NCBI GenBank assembly: GCA_008973525.1 | Contig: WACJ01000095.1 | Span: forward strand, 992,001-1,056,000 | Direction of reading: 5' to 3' | Origin: Stenopsyche tienmushanensis | Lineage: Eukaryota; Arthropoda; Insecta; Trichoptera; Stenopsychidae | Length of the DNA stretch: 64,000 nt | Shown: positions 23,832 to 37,176 of the stretch, in pieces | How positions within the stretch are numbered: the first letter of the stretch is position 1 | How the letters are laid out: every line of letters starts with the position of its first letter | Made by a program: the position numbers and the translations under genes | The notes under the pieces: model-generated | What the model was told of the DNA's origin: nothing | The model's input: the letters and a program-made list of their open reading frames with translations, nothing else | Database searches by the model: none

Positions 23832-26800
23832 ATGGCCTCGCTCAACGGCCGCGATCAAAATCTTGAACATCAGGTTTGCCCCCGTTTTCAAACCAACCCG
23901 TCCATGAAATGCTTTTCGCTGTCCTTGCTATTCGTCAATGTTTTAAAAAATCAACCCTAAATTCTTAAAAAATTCTATTCCTTCACAATCCCATATCTTA
24001 TTTCACAGTAATTTTTTCCATAATTCGAGATAAAAAATGCATTTCACTGTCCGTTCATAGTGTCCCTAGATAAGCAATAGATTAATTTATTTGCTCTGTT
24101 TCAAATATGTCAAGGTGACTTCATATTTTTATATATTATTTATTTAGGTCATCTGCTTAATCGAACCTTTCAATGAGTAATACATACGTTACAATTCTCG
24201 TGTGCTCGAATGCATGACAAGTTTGTGTTTATTGCGTGGATATTATAACGTTTAGCACATCAATTTATGTATAGTGTATATCATATTTTTAGCGACAAAT
24301 GATGGAGCAAAAGATCAGACAAAAGAGGCAAAACGTCGGAATGGTTCAGGTTAATGATCTACGAATTTCTTCGGCCAAGCATAGACCTTCTTCGGGTACG
24401 CGTAATCGAGAATTACACGGTAATATTGATTTTCATTCGTAAGCAATTATATATTTTATCCGATGAAAATTGAAATTATATTGATCGGTAGGTTATGATG
24501 GTCCAATGCAATTCATGATGTCTCCTGTTAATCCAGATCAAGTCATACCACTTCAGACCAATAGAATATCCACATATGATGGTGAGGGATTTTTTTTTTT
24601 TATTTAACACATTTATTTATATTTCTGATACAAATCCATTATGGATAAATCTAATATTGTTATTATATGAAATATTTGGTTAATTGGTTTTTATTTTAAG
24701 TCTTTCTTGCATTTTTCTTATCTATACATTATCTATCTACAAAAGTTGAAATTTGACCACAGAAGTGTCATTGCAACACTAATTATTGCAATTATTGATT
24801 TCAAATTAGCCAGGGTTGTTGTGTTTTGTATATAGCATTTTAATAATATAGCAACCAGAATTAAAATATGAGGTTTGCGATTATAGACCATATGAGGGTG
24901 GGTCCTCGGCCACGTATGTAGATGCTTGTAACAGTTCACTGGTTAATCAATAAACAATATTCAAAGAAACTTCACAAGATCTGATGTATGAAAAATTTGC
25001 ATTCTAAATTTGATAAAGATAAGTTCTTTTATCTGTTTTCATCGATAAAATCTATCAAGCTTCGAATCTAACCCATTACATTTTTAGAAATACAAGGTGA
25101 GGCCGGAAAACTACCTTATTTGAAATGCACACACCTGAAGCAACAGTTATCCCAAGAAGGTTGAATTGACGCCTCTAAAGCAAACGCGTGCTCGTCCCGT
25201 TCCCGATTTTATTCATGACTATACCAACGTTATTGGAAATGGCACTATATTTTCTAAAAGTATCATGTTTTAACTGTATAATTAACTGAAATCACTATTG
25301 TCAGATAAGCTATTAAGCTCTTTCAACAAAGATAAGACAACTTTTGTTCATGTTGTCATGAGAGCAAGCGTTTGTTTTGATAATAAAGATATTCACATAA
25401 TTCTTACCGTTAACCAATTTTGATATTCCCCCTTGACTGTTCTGGAGTGGCGTCATTAGCCGAGTATCACCCTCCTTTGCTACTACTTCTTTAAACTGGC
25501 AGGCTTGCACGATAACCCTGTCCTTTTATTTTCGCAACACATTAATAGGCAAAAATAGCTGAACAACAGATACTGTGCACGTTGAACATTAAGAAATATT
25601 CCGAAGAAATGAGCTTGATTCATTATCAACAGAAAAGTGGATTTACATTAGAGCGTGGTGTGTCTGCTCTCCGGTCCAAATGGGTTAATCATATCACCAG
25701 ATTGTCACAAAATCTGTTAACTTACAAATGTGGCGGAATTTCCTCAATCAAGATAACATACACATGTTTCAAAATTACTTCATATCTATGGGGAAAAAAT
25801 TGTTGTTATCATCATGTGTGATGGATGACACAATTAAGATAACTGCCTATTGGAACTTATTAATATTTATGGTAACTCGATGCTCGATAATCAAAAGCTT
25901 TAGGGCTACGTTATCTAGGTTCAGATGTTCCCCGATTTCGGAGTGTCCGTGCGGAGATTCGGTCATGGATGCAGATCAGCGTTCTGTGGACATGTCCGGG
26001 CATGGCGTTCGATCGCGAGGCGCTCATTCGAAGTGTCAGCGGTCTAAAAGGCAGACCGGTTGGACATACAAACCATGTAGCCACTCCCTCATCTTTTAGG
26101 GCACTTAGGGCTTTTTTGTGTAAGCTATGGGGAGAAATACATCCCTGGAGCTAAGTAAAAGTAAAGTATATTGTGGTAAACTATTCTACACATTTTCTCC
26201 AATTTATTTGTAGAAATACCAGCTAGTTTTAAAGTTATAGCGTTTTAATAAATATAATCATTTTTTTGCGAATTCGTCCCGTCATAATAGTTAGCTTTGG
26301 CGAAACCTGAGCCCGTTGCATGAAAATTAAGACTACAAGTTAGAATTTAAGTTTATTACTTTACGCCTTGAGTTTAAGGGAAATTTATGCCTTATTGGTT
26401 CAAAAATAATCTTTGTGTATCGGAATGAACCAATTTTTAAATTTTATCATATCGACTGTTGCATCAAATTCTATTATAACGTGCTCATACTTTAAATTAA
26501 AATATTACAATTAATTTGCTATGAAAAATATGAAAATTTATAATTCAATACAATATTTGTTCACTCATGCATGTCGACTTCTAAAACAAACTGTTAATAG
26601 TTTTAAATTTGCTAATTGGAAAGATGTGTTAATTTATGTTTTTCTCGTTAGATATGCTCATAGTTAAATGATTCTCACTTGAAGCACTTCAAAAGATAAG
26701 CAAATATAGCAATATTTAAATAAATAAGATTTAATCTAATTAAATAAATTATATATTATTGATATTAAAATTATGACGTATTATATGAAATTATATTTAA

Positions 26801-28040
26801 TGAGTTTATTTCTTCTGTAGACTTAGGAAATCAAATAGAAGTCATGTCTGTTGAAGAACGTTTTCGCGAAGAAGAAGATGAAGAAAGTGTTCCCGTTAGC
26901 GGAGCTGTGCCCACTAGTGCGAGTGCCGAAGAAGTTCACGGTGCTCCTGTAGCTCCCGTTTCACATTTATCCGAAAGATCGTTTCAACATTCTGACTCAA
27001 ATGAGGTTTGCACATATTAAATATTCGTAATTTAAAATAATAATTATAAAAAAACCAGAACTATAGAGAAACGTATATATTAAAATCATTACAGCAAACG
27101 TCGCAGGAAGCTGAAGGAATTGTAGAAGGGACGGTTGAAAAGTTTGTTATGATGCCGGCTTTACAAGGTGCTTTATACAAATGTCGGATCACACGCGATA
27201 AAAAAGGCATGGATAGAGGCTTTTATCCGACATATTTTTTACATTTGGAACGAGACTATGCTAAGAAAGTTTTCTTATTAGCTGGTACATTTTTTTATAT
27301 TGATTTATTAATAAAATATGCTAAAATTTTGATTGATTTATATATTAAATATTTTTTAGGTCGCAAACGAAAAAAATCCGCTACTTCAAACTATCTCATT
27401 TCTACGGATCCAACAGACTTAACGCGTAATGCCGAAAGCTATACTGGAAAACTACGTTCAAATTTATTAGGAACTGCATTCACAGTATACGATAATGGAA
27501 AAGCGTATCGTAAGGGCGGTTTGGGCGAAGGAGCGCATTGTCGACAAGAACTTGCCGGAGTCATTTATGTATGTGCAAATTATTTCGAATGAATTATATT
27601 TATTGATGAAATTATTTAATATATTTTATTTTTAGGATACGAACGTTCTTGGTTTTAAAGGACCGCGAAAAATGACAGTTTTACTCCCGGGTATGACTCT
27701 AGATCGGCAGCGTGTAACGATTGCACCTACGGATGATTCGGAAACGCTCCTGGAACGTTGGAAGAGCAAAAATATGGATGATTTAATAGAGTTGCACAAC
27801 AAAACACCGGTTTGGAATGATGAGACGCAATCTTACGTCCTCAATTTTCACGGTAGAGTTACTCAAGCGAGTGTAAAAAATTTTCAAATTGTACATGACT
27901 CTGATAGCGATTATGTCGTAATGCAATTTGGAAGAATATCAGAAGATATTTTCACGATGGATTATCGATATCCTCTGTGCACACTGCAGGCATTTGCCAT
28001 AGCTTTAAGCAGTTTCGACAGCAAATTAGCCTGTGAATAA
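23832..28040 (+). CDS. ktub: King tubby / Tubby-like protein
   Basis: Seven exons: 23832-23873, 24293-24419, 24492-24581, 26821-27005, 27095-27284, 27360-27568 and 27636-28040. They join to 415 aa. Tubby proteins bind plasma-membrane PI(4,5)P2 and help traffic receptors, notably to cilia. The N-terminus has the conserved [19 protein letters not shown] block. An acidic Ser/Glu-rich linker is encoded by exon 4. The C-terminal tubby domain (about residues 155-415) includes the basic RKRKKS patch (213-218) used for lipid binding, [23 protein letters not shown], and the exact family ending [15 protein letters not shown]. Exon 1 is short (14 codons) but its splice to CGACAAATG restores the conserved RQMMEQ. 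The 2.2 kb intron 3 carries an R1-like fragment and a Tc1-like end. Confidence 0.95.
25091..25150 (+). mobile_element. Tc1/mariner-type end fragment
   Basis: TA-CAAGGTGAGGCCGGAAAAC followed by CTACCTTATTTGAAATGC matches the terminal repeat of the MITE at 59805-60033 (CGGCAGGGAA...CCTTATTTGAAA). Only one end is seen. It is in king tubby intron 3. Confidence 0.5.
25900..26155 (+). pseudogene. R1-like non-LTR retrotransposon C-terminal fragment
   Basis: The plus strand encodes a block reading SVDMSGHG or, one frame over, [20 protein letters not shown], then [13 protein letters not shown] and a stop. This matches the fragment at 32595 and the 3' coding end at 30060. It is the zinc-knuckle-distal C-terminus of an R1-like ORF2, broken by frameshifts, inside king tubby intron 3. 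Confidence 0.65.
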
Positions 28041-28959
28041 TTTTTATGTGTGTCAATTTAGATTCACTATTAGATTCTTGGAAATGTGTTTCATAATCAA
28101 ATCTATATGAAAGTTTTTATAGATTGTTTTTTATTAAATTTGTACTTGTATTTAGATCTGTCAATATTTTATATATATTCTTTTACTATACCAATCAACC
28201 TCTTGTTATAGTAAAAATAATGTCTTTACATCATTTTCCATCAAATTATATGTGTGCAGTCTTTATTTTTTTATGCATCAACAAAATTCAGTTTTTGTAA
28301 TTTATTTTTAAGTTATTCCTCTTGTTTTGCAAATATTTAAATGGGAAAAAAGGACCGTCAAAAGCCAATTATATAAAAAAATATAGAAATTTTGTACATT
28401 CCTTTTACATTATTATAAATCTAATATTAATATTTTCTATTGCTTGGAGTACCTGAATTATGTTATTTTTATTTTCAGTATTATTTTTCATTATCAATAG
28501 TTAATTAAACGTCTCTTATTTATTGGCAGACTATACAATCACATAAAATTAGGAATGTATTTCAATGGTGTTTCTATGTTTGATTTGTGTTAGAAACTAA
28601 ATAAATTGTATGTCTTGTTGCTCAAGAAAATTTGACTGTTAAACTTATGACTAACATGATCATTTTGCCTAAAACACTGTCAAAAAATGATTGTTAAATG
28701 TTTATTTTCATAAACTGTATATCTAAATAACTTGGTTAATCAAATCACACAACCAAAGATTATTAAAATAACTGTGAATGACTAAAATATTATTATTTCA
28801 CATTTCGATAAAACCAAATTAGAGCTTGTGTAAATATATATATTTAATGTTTTTAATTTAATGTCGAAACAGGTATCCAATCGCGTTATATATATTTTTT
28901 ATGAGTAAATTAAAATTGTACAGGCAGCAAAATACCCTTCCTGGATATGTCCATTATAA
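28041..28959. other. King tubby 3' flank, AT-rich
   Basis: Presumed 3'UTR. An AATAAA at 28600-28605 is a plausible poly(A) signal, but other AT-rich hexamers occur, so the end is not fixed. No other gene is seen. Confidence 0.4.
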
Positions 28960-30260
28960 GAAATCCAGATCATTCAGATAGTCTTCTGAAAAAGCCCTCA
29001 CACTAGCAGATACTTTCATGCCATTTCTCACCTGTCTCTCATCTGTCGTACTATTATCTACAAAATTACCACCATTATTACCCCCGCTGCCATAGCACAA
29101 TCACAATCAACAGCATTGGCGTATTCAAAGCTTGGCTACTAGCTTAACAACAATCTGAAATAATTCAACAGAGCAACCAACTATCGCACAAGTGACGTCT
29201 AAAACTGTGCCAACTTCTCAAACTGACATTCACATACTCCGACGATCTCACCATGACGGTCACCGCCAAGTCAATTAGGGATGCTGAAACAAAAGCTGGA
29301 GAGGCCTACAACCTGCTATGGGAACGGAGTTGGCTCAACAAACTGTCATTCGCACCCAGAAAATCAACTGCAATGGTGCTGAGGGGTGGCACAGGCAGGT
29401 AGCTGACCCACCTCATGAGAACACTTCCCCGCTTCTTCCTCAGGGGAGAAAGAGTGCTGTTCCATGAAGAGAAAACATATTTGGGAGTAATGTGGCAAAA
29501 GCTGCATGTTTCGGAGGCACATAGAGATCGCTGCATTCGCAAAAATGGCACAACTGAGGGGAGAAGGTTGGGGACTCAAGGGTCTGGGTCAAGCAGGCCG
29601 AACAAAAACCATCTTTGGAAGATTTAATTCAGCACAGCGACCACCACTCCTACATATGACGATGGCTTACAGAACGGTGGCAACGGCCAGCCTGCCAGTG
29701 CTGGCTGCTACTATTGGACCTGAGGCAAAGTATCATTGGTGGAAGGGACTGTCGCTGTCAGTGGGACTGGACTCACTGGAGGAGGACGAAGCCAGAGAGC
29801 TGGAGGACAAGGATGCCTTCAAGAAGTTGGCAACGAGTGCGACCATCCGGGCATGGCAGGAAAGGTGGTCCGAGTTCCCGGATGGACGACATATCTTTTT
29901 GTTCTTCGGCTCCGTGGGGTGGAGATTAAAGTCGCATTGATGGGCCATTGGATCGCACAGTTTTTGACAGGACATGGCCATTTCAGTGCCCACCTAATGA
30001 GACTTGGGCTGTCAAATCGCTCGAATTGCCCATGCACTGTACCGATCATGAACACGGAACAAGTTCTGTGGACATGTGAAGGCATGAGGGCCTAGAGAGA
30101 GGCGCTTCTACGACGTGTCTGCGGGCCATGTGAGAGATCCATGGGGCACAGAAATCTGGTGACCCGTTCCGGTACCTTCAGCGCCTTTTCAGCTTTTTGC
30201 GATAGTTTCGGCGCAAACTTATGGATACCCCTAATATAACGGGATTGGATACCCGTTTCG
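28960..30260 (+). pseudogene. R1-like non-LTR retrotransposon, 3' ORF2 portion
   Basis: Adjacent frames carry the late ORF2 of an R1-clade element: FAPRKSTAMVLRGG, FHEEKTYLGVMWQKLHVSEA (end of the RT region), a long open section 29506-29940, then LTGHGHFSAHLMRLGLSNRS and a C-terminal block with CPC...QVLWTCEGM. Frameshifts and stops separate the pieces, so it is inactive. The base composition is clearly richer in GC than the flanks. Confidence 0.7.
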
Positions 30261-32594
30261 ACTCTAAACTGAAAACACGTATTCATATTAACATACATAT
30301 ATTTCCGTGTACTTTTTTTCTTGCAATCTTTCAATATTTGTTTATCGAATGCAAATAACATATGATCTGACTAAACGAAATGCAGCAATAGTTTTTATTC
30401 TAAATTGGAATATACGCTAAGCAATAAAATCCATATTTGGAATTGAATCAATCTACAATGTGTTACCGTAAAGTATTTAAAACATAATTAGTATTTCGAA
30501 CAATTTTAATTCTTATTAACCCTCAATCTGCTGACTATTAAGAGACGTATTTTTAGAGAATATAAACGGATCAATAGATTCTAAAAAACGTATCCACATC
30601 TTATTCTATAATTTTGAATGTTGAATCTTTATAGCTTGAATAACTAAAACAAGACATCAACAATATTACAAACAACCCTTATTTTTGGCATGTTTTTAAA
30701 ATGAATTTAAAAACAAGTTCTACGATACTACGAATGATTCATTTCATAAAACTTTTAATCAGAAGTGGATTAAGGGTTAATAATATATATATATATATAT
30801 GCACCTAGTCTTTGTGCTTTGTTATTTTTGCAGAATAGTTATATCGTAACATCAATGTGAAATCTCATATCTAAAATTACCTATAAATAAATTGACTAAA
30901 TAATAAGTTAAATGTGCCTATTTAAACTTTTAAATTTGTATAATACTTTAATAAAAAAAAATAAGTGTGAGCTTATGGTATAGGCCGGTTTTTCTATGGA
31001 TGTTTTATAGATGATTAGACATTATTTAGAAACGTATATTAGTCGTAACATTGTATTAAAACATATTAATAATTAGCTGTACGATTTCCAGTATTAAATG
31101 TTTCAATTTTTTAAAGCTTGCCGAAGATATATTTATAATAATCAAACTAACATCGCTTTTTAATACTGTTAAATCTCTTGTTTTTAAAGAAAAATATCTA
31201 ATGACAATAAAATATCATGAATGTTCAACTTTTCTTGTGTACACGCATCAATCGAAAGTTTTAGGCCATAATTCGTAATGTCTGGAGCTCCGATTAATGT
31301 ATTCATAAAATAACATTGTAATGCCCATATTAATTGATATTGTAAAGTGGTTATTTTTATAGTCGTAGCCTATTAAAAGTTCTTTTTATATATTAATTTT
31401 ATTCATGACGTTGATATAAAATTAAAGCGTAAAGATCATTTGGTACTATTTATTCGATATGCGCATTATTGATTTTTGTATTGTTATATTGTCATTCTCA
31501 TTCAGTTTTACATGCAGAAGATTGAATTCGGAATAAGCTCAAAAAAAACAAATTGCTGTATGCAAACAATGCACATACAAGCGTTTTAAATTGAAGTAGT
31601 AAAATGTTTTTATATTTATTTTAGTTGTGTAGTTTGAATGATTTATCTTTATAAATGCGGCAATGGAATTATTAAATTATAACAATTGATGAAGGAATTG
31701 ATCTAAGCATTAATATTGCACAAGCCTTATTTTTTACTACTACAAAACTTGAATATCGCTCTTATTATTTTATTGGTTTTCGATTAAAACTCAATCAATT
31801 GCTAGTCATCGAGTGCTTAATTTTTTTTAAATTCTAGTTATTTTCCAATTTACTTTTAAAAAAAATTTTAGTATGTGTACAATTTCAAATTATTCATTTT
31901 GACATTCCATGTGTACTATGAAGTGTTAATTTTGAACGCCATAGTTAGTAGTTTTAAGTCGTATATTAATATTATATAATTTATTTTTTTAATACGTACG
32001 TACAAATTTTAATTTATGAATCTGAATAATTTTATTGTATCGTAATTTTATTAAACGGAATTAATTATATATTGTATACTGTTCATGTTAAGGTGCTTTT
32101 AGACAATCAATTCATAATAAGTGCTGAAATTGTTACTTACATAGCTGACTCACACGACCCTAAGATTAATCCTATCCACCGATAAATTTTCTGAAGCTCT
32201 TATCTTTAATACTAAGATGTTCAATACCCCATTTATCTCTATCGTCCCATTATAGGGAAGATTTTTCAATACATCTGCCAACGGTCAAATCAAAGTCCAT
32301 TACCCGTCCAGAGATGACGAAATTTAATAAAACTTACACGAAGATTTGCCATATAGCTTTATTTTTTAATTATATATTTATGTTCTTTGAAATCGCATAT
32401 CAATTTCGTCCAAATATTTTTCTTAAAAATCTTTCAAATTTTTCATTACAGCAGATCTGCAGTAATCCAACAAACGTTTTACAAGGCTTCATATTATAGA
32501 ATTAACGTCATAAACACAATGGCCATGGCAGTAATAAAAAATAAAAACCTATTATCGTCATCAAATGTATTCCGTGACGAGTTTTAATTGTTTT
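30261..32594. other. Long AT-rich intergenic stretch
   Basis: No coding exon, RNA gene or intact repeat recognised. It contains a short (TA)n tract near 30781-30800 and otherwise featureless AT-rich DNA. Confidence 0.5.
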
Positions 32595-33200
32595 ATGTTG
32601 ATCATGGACGCAGACCACGTTCCGTGGATACGTCCGGACATGGCATCCAATCACGAGGCGCTCATTCGAAGTGTCAGCGGTCTGAAAGGCGGACCAGTTG
32701 GACACACAAACCTATTGGCCATTCCCTCATCTTTCACGGCATTTAGGGCTTTTTGCAAGTTATGGGGAAAAATGCAACCCCGGAGCTTTCTACGATCTCC
32801 ATGATCACGAAAGTCCCCCCCCAGAGGCTAATTTACATTGGTGGCTCACACCAAATGAGGTCGCAAGCGAGACTTAACTTCCTCTCATCCATAAAACTTA
32901 TATATTTATCTATTTTAGTTATTTATTTTACCTAGTCTTAATTTATATATATACATATGTATCAAAGCTAGTTTTTGTTTTAATTTACAAAATCTAGCTA
33001 GTTTCTCCTCCGCGCTCAAATCGCAAGTGGCCACTCGAAGTTGAGAATGAGCGTGTCATCACGGACATGGATATTAAATTCAGGTTTCGTACCTTACTGT
33101 GCACTTTTGTTGAGTGGGGGCTGACATGGTCCCGAATAGCGGGATCAACAAACAGCTCAGGTCAGTGGAGGGTCTCCATATCCCTTACACATATTCATTA
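32595..33200 (+). pseudogene. R1-like retrotransposon 3' end with 3'UTR
   Basis: It begins with an ORF2 C-terminal block ([32 protein letters not shown]) and continues into a 3'UTR-like section with GGCCACTCGAAGTTGAGAAT and GACATGGATATTAAATTCAG. That section is shared with 37920-38400. It is a 5'-truncated copy, as is usual for non-LTR elements. Confidence 0.65.
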
Positions 33201-33429
33201 CGATTTAGGTAATCCAGAATCATACTTTTGCATTTTTTACATTGATGAAGGTTTACCGTACATATGTACTGTACTTATAAAGCGATATCAGACTACAGCG
33301 GATTACCGCGGGTCTGCTGTATGCCCATGTGTCAATTCTAAAATATATTTTACACTAAATTAAAAAGAACGTAAAATTTTAAAACGTTTCGAAGTTTTTG
33401 CTCTCATTTTGAATTATTTTGAGTTGTTT

Positions 33430-33900
33430 TTGGTACTTACCATTGCTTTTCGGAGCAATCACCACGGATTCTAAGAACAACATTTTAGTTTTTTCGTCAA
33501 GGAAAGCTTCACATGCATATGCGCACCTTTTCTTATTTTCTTCACTTAATACGTGCGTTTTTTGCAAACTTCTTTGACCGCCGAACCATGAATATCCGTT
33601 TTTCTTCTTTCTTTCTTCATCATTTCTTGAATGAATAACTTTGGATTGGCTTCAATTTCTGAAGCTATGCGATCCTCATCAATAACTTTAGGAGATCTAC
33701 TTCTTGGTTTATCTACTAAGGAAAAATTGCACCATTTAAAAATTTGTAAACCGTTTCTGGCATTGTCGAACCGACAACTTTGCCATAAATGGCACAGATG
33801 TTTATAGTTGTTTTAGTCGCCGAATGAAACTCATACGGCATACAACAGCAAAAAAATAGTTTGCTCAGAAAAAAACTTCCCAATGTTATTAGGGATTGTT
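33430..33900 (-). pseudogene. Mariner transposase N-terminal remnant
   Basis: The minus strand encodes YEFHSATKTTINICAIYG (helix-turn-helix start), then FSLVDKPRSRSPKVIDED, EIEANPKLFIQEM, and VLSEENKKRCAYACEAFLDE. These are the mariner DNA-binding and linker blocks, in order but in shifting frames. No catalytic DDD section or terminal repeats are seen. Confidence 0.6.
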
Positions 33901-33959
33901 TTCTGTAATTATTTAGTTAAGACACATGCTTCAGCCGTTAACCAAAGACGTCCAATATG

Positions 33960-34240
33960 ACCGACAGATGGAACATAACTAATCATCAAAATTACTCATT
34001 AAAAAAATGCCCTTTTATCTGGATACATGTAATAGCATACATGTCCACGTCGCATTACAACATTACCATTTCAAGATGTCTCACTAGTCCAGTTGTGTTT
34101 GACTCTTTGCATGTGATTTATTTTGGACAGTGGGTGCATTGGGCTTTCTCCTGTTTAGTATTTTTAGTAATGTTTCCATACTTCCGATGGACTTCTTTCC
34201 ATATATAACAAAACGATACTACTTTTTTAATAAATTCAAA
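33960..34240 (-). mobile_element. Truncated copy of the BED-finger hAT element
   Basis: The reverse complement matches 44990-45160 of the hAT at 44844-45770, including AAAAAAGTAGTATCGTTTTG and the start of the BED finger (SPMHPLSKINHMQRVKHN in a shifted frame). It lacks terminal repeats. Confidence 0.55.
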
Positions 34241-35709
34241 TAACTACTTAATTAAGATGATAGATTAATTTTAAAAAAGCAAACTGCGTTTAAAAATGAC
34301 AATTAGTTTTTAATAATTGGCCAATTTATTTTATTTCTCGGATAAATACCCATAGGGAGAAATGTATTTAAGCTTTCAGTGTTTTCAAGATCAATGTTCT
34401 GTCTAATAGTCAAAATTCTATGTGTCCATTTCATCGTTCTTAAATGTATGTAAATATGTTAAGATAAAATTATGCCAGGAGTGATAATGGTTAAAAATAT
34501 AAAATTTATATATTTTCATTATGTATATATATATAAATATATATTATTAAAGTTGTAATTATAAATTTGATCCTCCTTAATGGAGAGTAAAATTTGTCCA
34601 AAAATTACACCAATAAATAAAATGTGTGTGAAGAATTATATAGAAATGTAACAAATTATAAAACACTCCTGGTTTGTTAATGGCTCAATTTGTGTTTTGT
34701 TATTTACGACTTTCAATTTGTAAATAACAAAAATATTTCTGGAGAGTAATCAGTATTACAAATTTATCGAACATTTAATGTTTTAATGAAAAATCTGGTT
34801 GTGAATGTTGTACTTGCTTAGAACTCAGTGTTGTAATAAATTTGTTCTCTTATAAGACAGCCGAATTGGGAGAAAATAATATTTTTAGACAGAATACATG
34901 AAATGAAATTGCAAATCCGATATCCCTGTGTCAAAGTTATGGGATATTCAACATGCGTTCTGTAAATCATTACGCATCGTCTGTATTGGTGTGTTGATAT
35001 TTTCTTTTGCATTGATAATATTGAAATGCACAAAGTTTCCGCACTTGAATATTTTTTTACTAAATCTCACCTGTATTCTAAAGTAGATAGAACTAATTAA
35101 TATTTAAGTCTACATTTGCATCTATTTTACTAAAACTATTTTGTATCAGAGTTTTAAATGGACTTTTTGAAGGAGCTTCTAATAATAATGAGTAAGACAT
35201 CCCCTTGGAGGTTTTGCTTCCTATAAGGATTTTCGTCAATTGTATCACTAATCTTTTCTAGTTTTTTGCAAAACGATTAGTATTCTTTGAATAAGGTGTA
35301 TCTTAAAGAACCAGGGTTTTCGTCACACTTAGTCATATAATTTTCTTTCTGTCTTTATAACACACTGTTATCATACGTTGAAGAGTTGTCTTTATATTTG
35401 GATATTTTATATGAATATTTGTGCCTTTGATTTTCGTATTACTGAGTCTTATTATGAAAGCTAGTGCAAGTTTTTATGTCACTTTTACACAAAAAATTGC
35501 GCTTATACAATCAACCCACGGCTGGCTCATGAATGAAGCATAATTATCGTTGTTCAAATATAGAATCTATGTATATAGATAATTGTTTATATATTTAATA
35601 ATCTGACCATTTAATATGTATTTCTTATCAAAGGGTGTAATAATAATTGTATTAAATCCTTGTGAAAAATATGTTTGCTTATTTTAATACCTGAAAATTA
35701 AATCGTTAA
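34241..35709. other. AT-rich intergenic stretch
   Basis: No recognisable gene or repeat. Confidence 0.45.
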
Positions 35710-36010
35710 TGTTATCATCATCTTTATCTTAGTGGAGTCAGAAGCAATCCGCTGCAGGACTAGAGCCTCTTCATGGAAACCAATATATGAGCTATCCTCG
35801 ACGATCTGCGAGGATTATTAAATACAGTCGTCACGCATAGTACATCATCATCATAGTGCAGCCACAAACAGTTCACTGCAAAACTATGGGCCACTTCAAT
35901 GTCCATTCACACGAAGGGGTTACATCCATCTCCTCTGTATCATACATTCACCTTCTCATTTGCTCGATATTGAAGGTAGCATTACCACCAAGTTTCATTT
36001 AGAACGCTCA
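35710..36010. repeat. RTE/SINE-like CATCATCAT repeat
   Basis: Two similar segments (about 35714-35790 and 35845-35925) show the pattern ATCATCATC...CAGTYCACTGC...GCCTCTTC, common to RTE-type repeats in insects. They are diverged and carry no open frame. This assignment rests on pattern memory only. Confidence 0.4.
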
Positions 36011-36679
36011 CCCAGCAGGTCTCCTGAATGTGAACGCTTATTGACGAACGCTTTTGCAACCGGCTCGATAGGGAGTGTGGAAGGTTTGTAAAGACTGAGT
36101 CCAGTCCCTCCTTTCCTCGTTAGGGTATTGCTGGGCTAGGGTGAAGACAGACGTGACAGTTGCTCCTCTCAGTTCGGCAATTACAAAACGACATAGAAGA
36201 AAATTTTGTTTAAGCTGCAAAGTGAAGTTCTTCATATAATAAAAATAAAAACCACAGGAATACCTAAAAAAAATCAACAGGATTTAAACGTCACTAATGA
36301 TTGAATACAGTACATAAAAGCTATTGAAAATTTGATAGTTTTGGTATTTAAATATAACTTTGTGTGATTTCTCTTCGTATGCATGGTTAAGTGTTTATTC
36401 CAAATTATCACTGATTAAAGAAATAATTTAATGATGAGATCATGCATCTTGTAAATATATTCTGTATCAAAAATTGTTAATATATGTCCATTAAACTAAT
36501 AGAATCCAATATTAAATTGATTAGGTAAATAATATACATGCAACTTTGACACTTAACACTGGGGAACTTAACCTAAATATAGGAAGTCATCAATAACGAA
36601 TAGTATCGGTTTTAAATATTTATTATTTAAAAAATATAGTACAGTTAAAGTCCAGATTTAAAGTAAAACGTGTGGATGT
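36011..36679. other. Flank of RpL28, 3' side
   Basis: Contains the probable RpL28 poly(A) signal (AATAAA on the minus strand, complement of 36619-36624, 56 bases past the stop). The sequence at 36020-36170 has a non-AT-rich patch, perhaps an extension of the repeat to its left. No gene is seen. Confidence 0.4.
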
Positions 36680-37105
36680 TTATTCTGGTTTAGCGGGTGC
36701 TGGTTTCGTCTTCTTGGGCTTGATCTTGCGTTGAGACCTCAGGACTGCGGAGGCGCGGCGGAGAGCAGCCTTGCAGAGGTCGGCGCGGTAATGCTGGCCG
36801 CGAACCCAACTCCTCAGCCTGAAGAGCGTGCGCCTGGCGCCACCCTTGTAGGCGCGACGGACGGTTCCCTTGGCTGGTCGTCGTCCCCCGTGGCCTTTAA
36901 CTGTACGCCATTCGACGGTGAAACCTTTCTTGTCGGCCGCGGCACCGACAGACATCGACTTGCGATGAACGAGTCCGCTGTACCTGAACGAGTTGAGGTT
37001 CGTCAAGTTGTGGGGCTCACGGCTGAACGGCTTGTCCACATTGCGTCGCTTCATGAGAAAAGCGTTGTTGTTGCGGATGATCATCCATGACAGATGGGCC
37101 GACAT
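36680..37105 (-). CDS. RpL28: 60S ribosomal protein L28 (eL28)
   Basis: A single uninterrupted 141-aa frame beginning [20 protein letters not shown], the conserved eL28 start, and ending with [12 protein letters not shown] plus a Lys/Pro-rich tail. eL28 is a small basic structural protein of the large ribosomal subunit. The frame is open 16 codons further upstream, but the family start is at 37105. Other conserved blocks are [19 protein letters not shown] and VHRKSMSVG. Codon use is strikingly GC-rich against the AT-rich surroundings, as expected of a highly expressed gene. The TAA stop lies inside an AATAAA hexamer (GAATAAA). Confidence 0.95.
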   Translation of the reverse strand: MSAHLSWMIIRNNNAFLMKRRNVDKPFSREPHNLTNLNSFRYSGLVHRKSMSVGAAADKKGFTVEWRTVKGHGGRRPAKGTVRRAYKGGARRTLFRLRSWVRGQHYRADLCKAALRRASAVLRSQRKIKPKKTKPAPAKPE

Positions 37106-37157
37106 TTCGTATGTGTTCGAAAACGCGCCGGGTCGAAAACGAAGCGACTCCACGCGC

Positions 37158-37176
37158 CTGACGAAAAGAAAGAAGG
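37158..37176 (-). promoter_or_regulatory. Pyrimidine tract upstream of RpL28 (TOP-like or 5'UTR acceptor)
   Basis: The minus strand reads CCTTCTTTCTTTTCGTCAG ahead of the start codon. It could be the 5'TOP tract at the transcription start of a ribosomal protein gene, or a polypyrimidine tract plus AG of a 5'UTR intron. The sequence alone does not decide. Confidence 0.4.

Noticed and set aside
29364..30085. Several minus-strand frames of 70-89 codons
   Set aside because: They are antisense shadows of the GC-rich R1-like ORF2 remnant.
36731..37090. Plus-strand 119-codon frame over RpL28
   Set aside because: It is the antisense shadow of the GC-rich RpL28 coding sequence.
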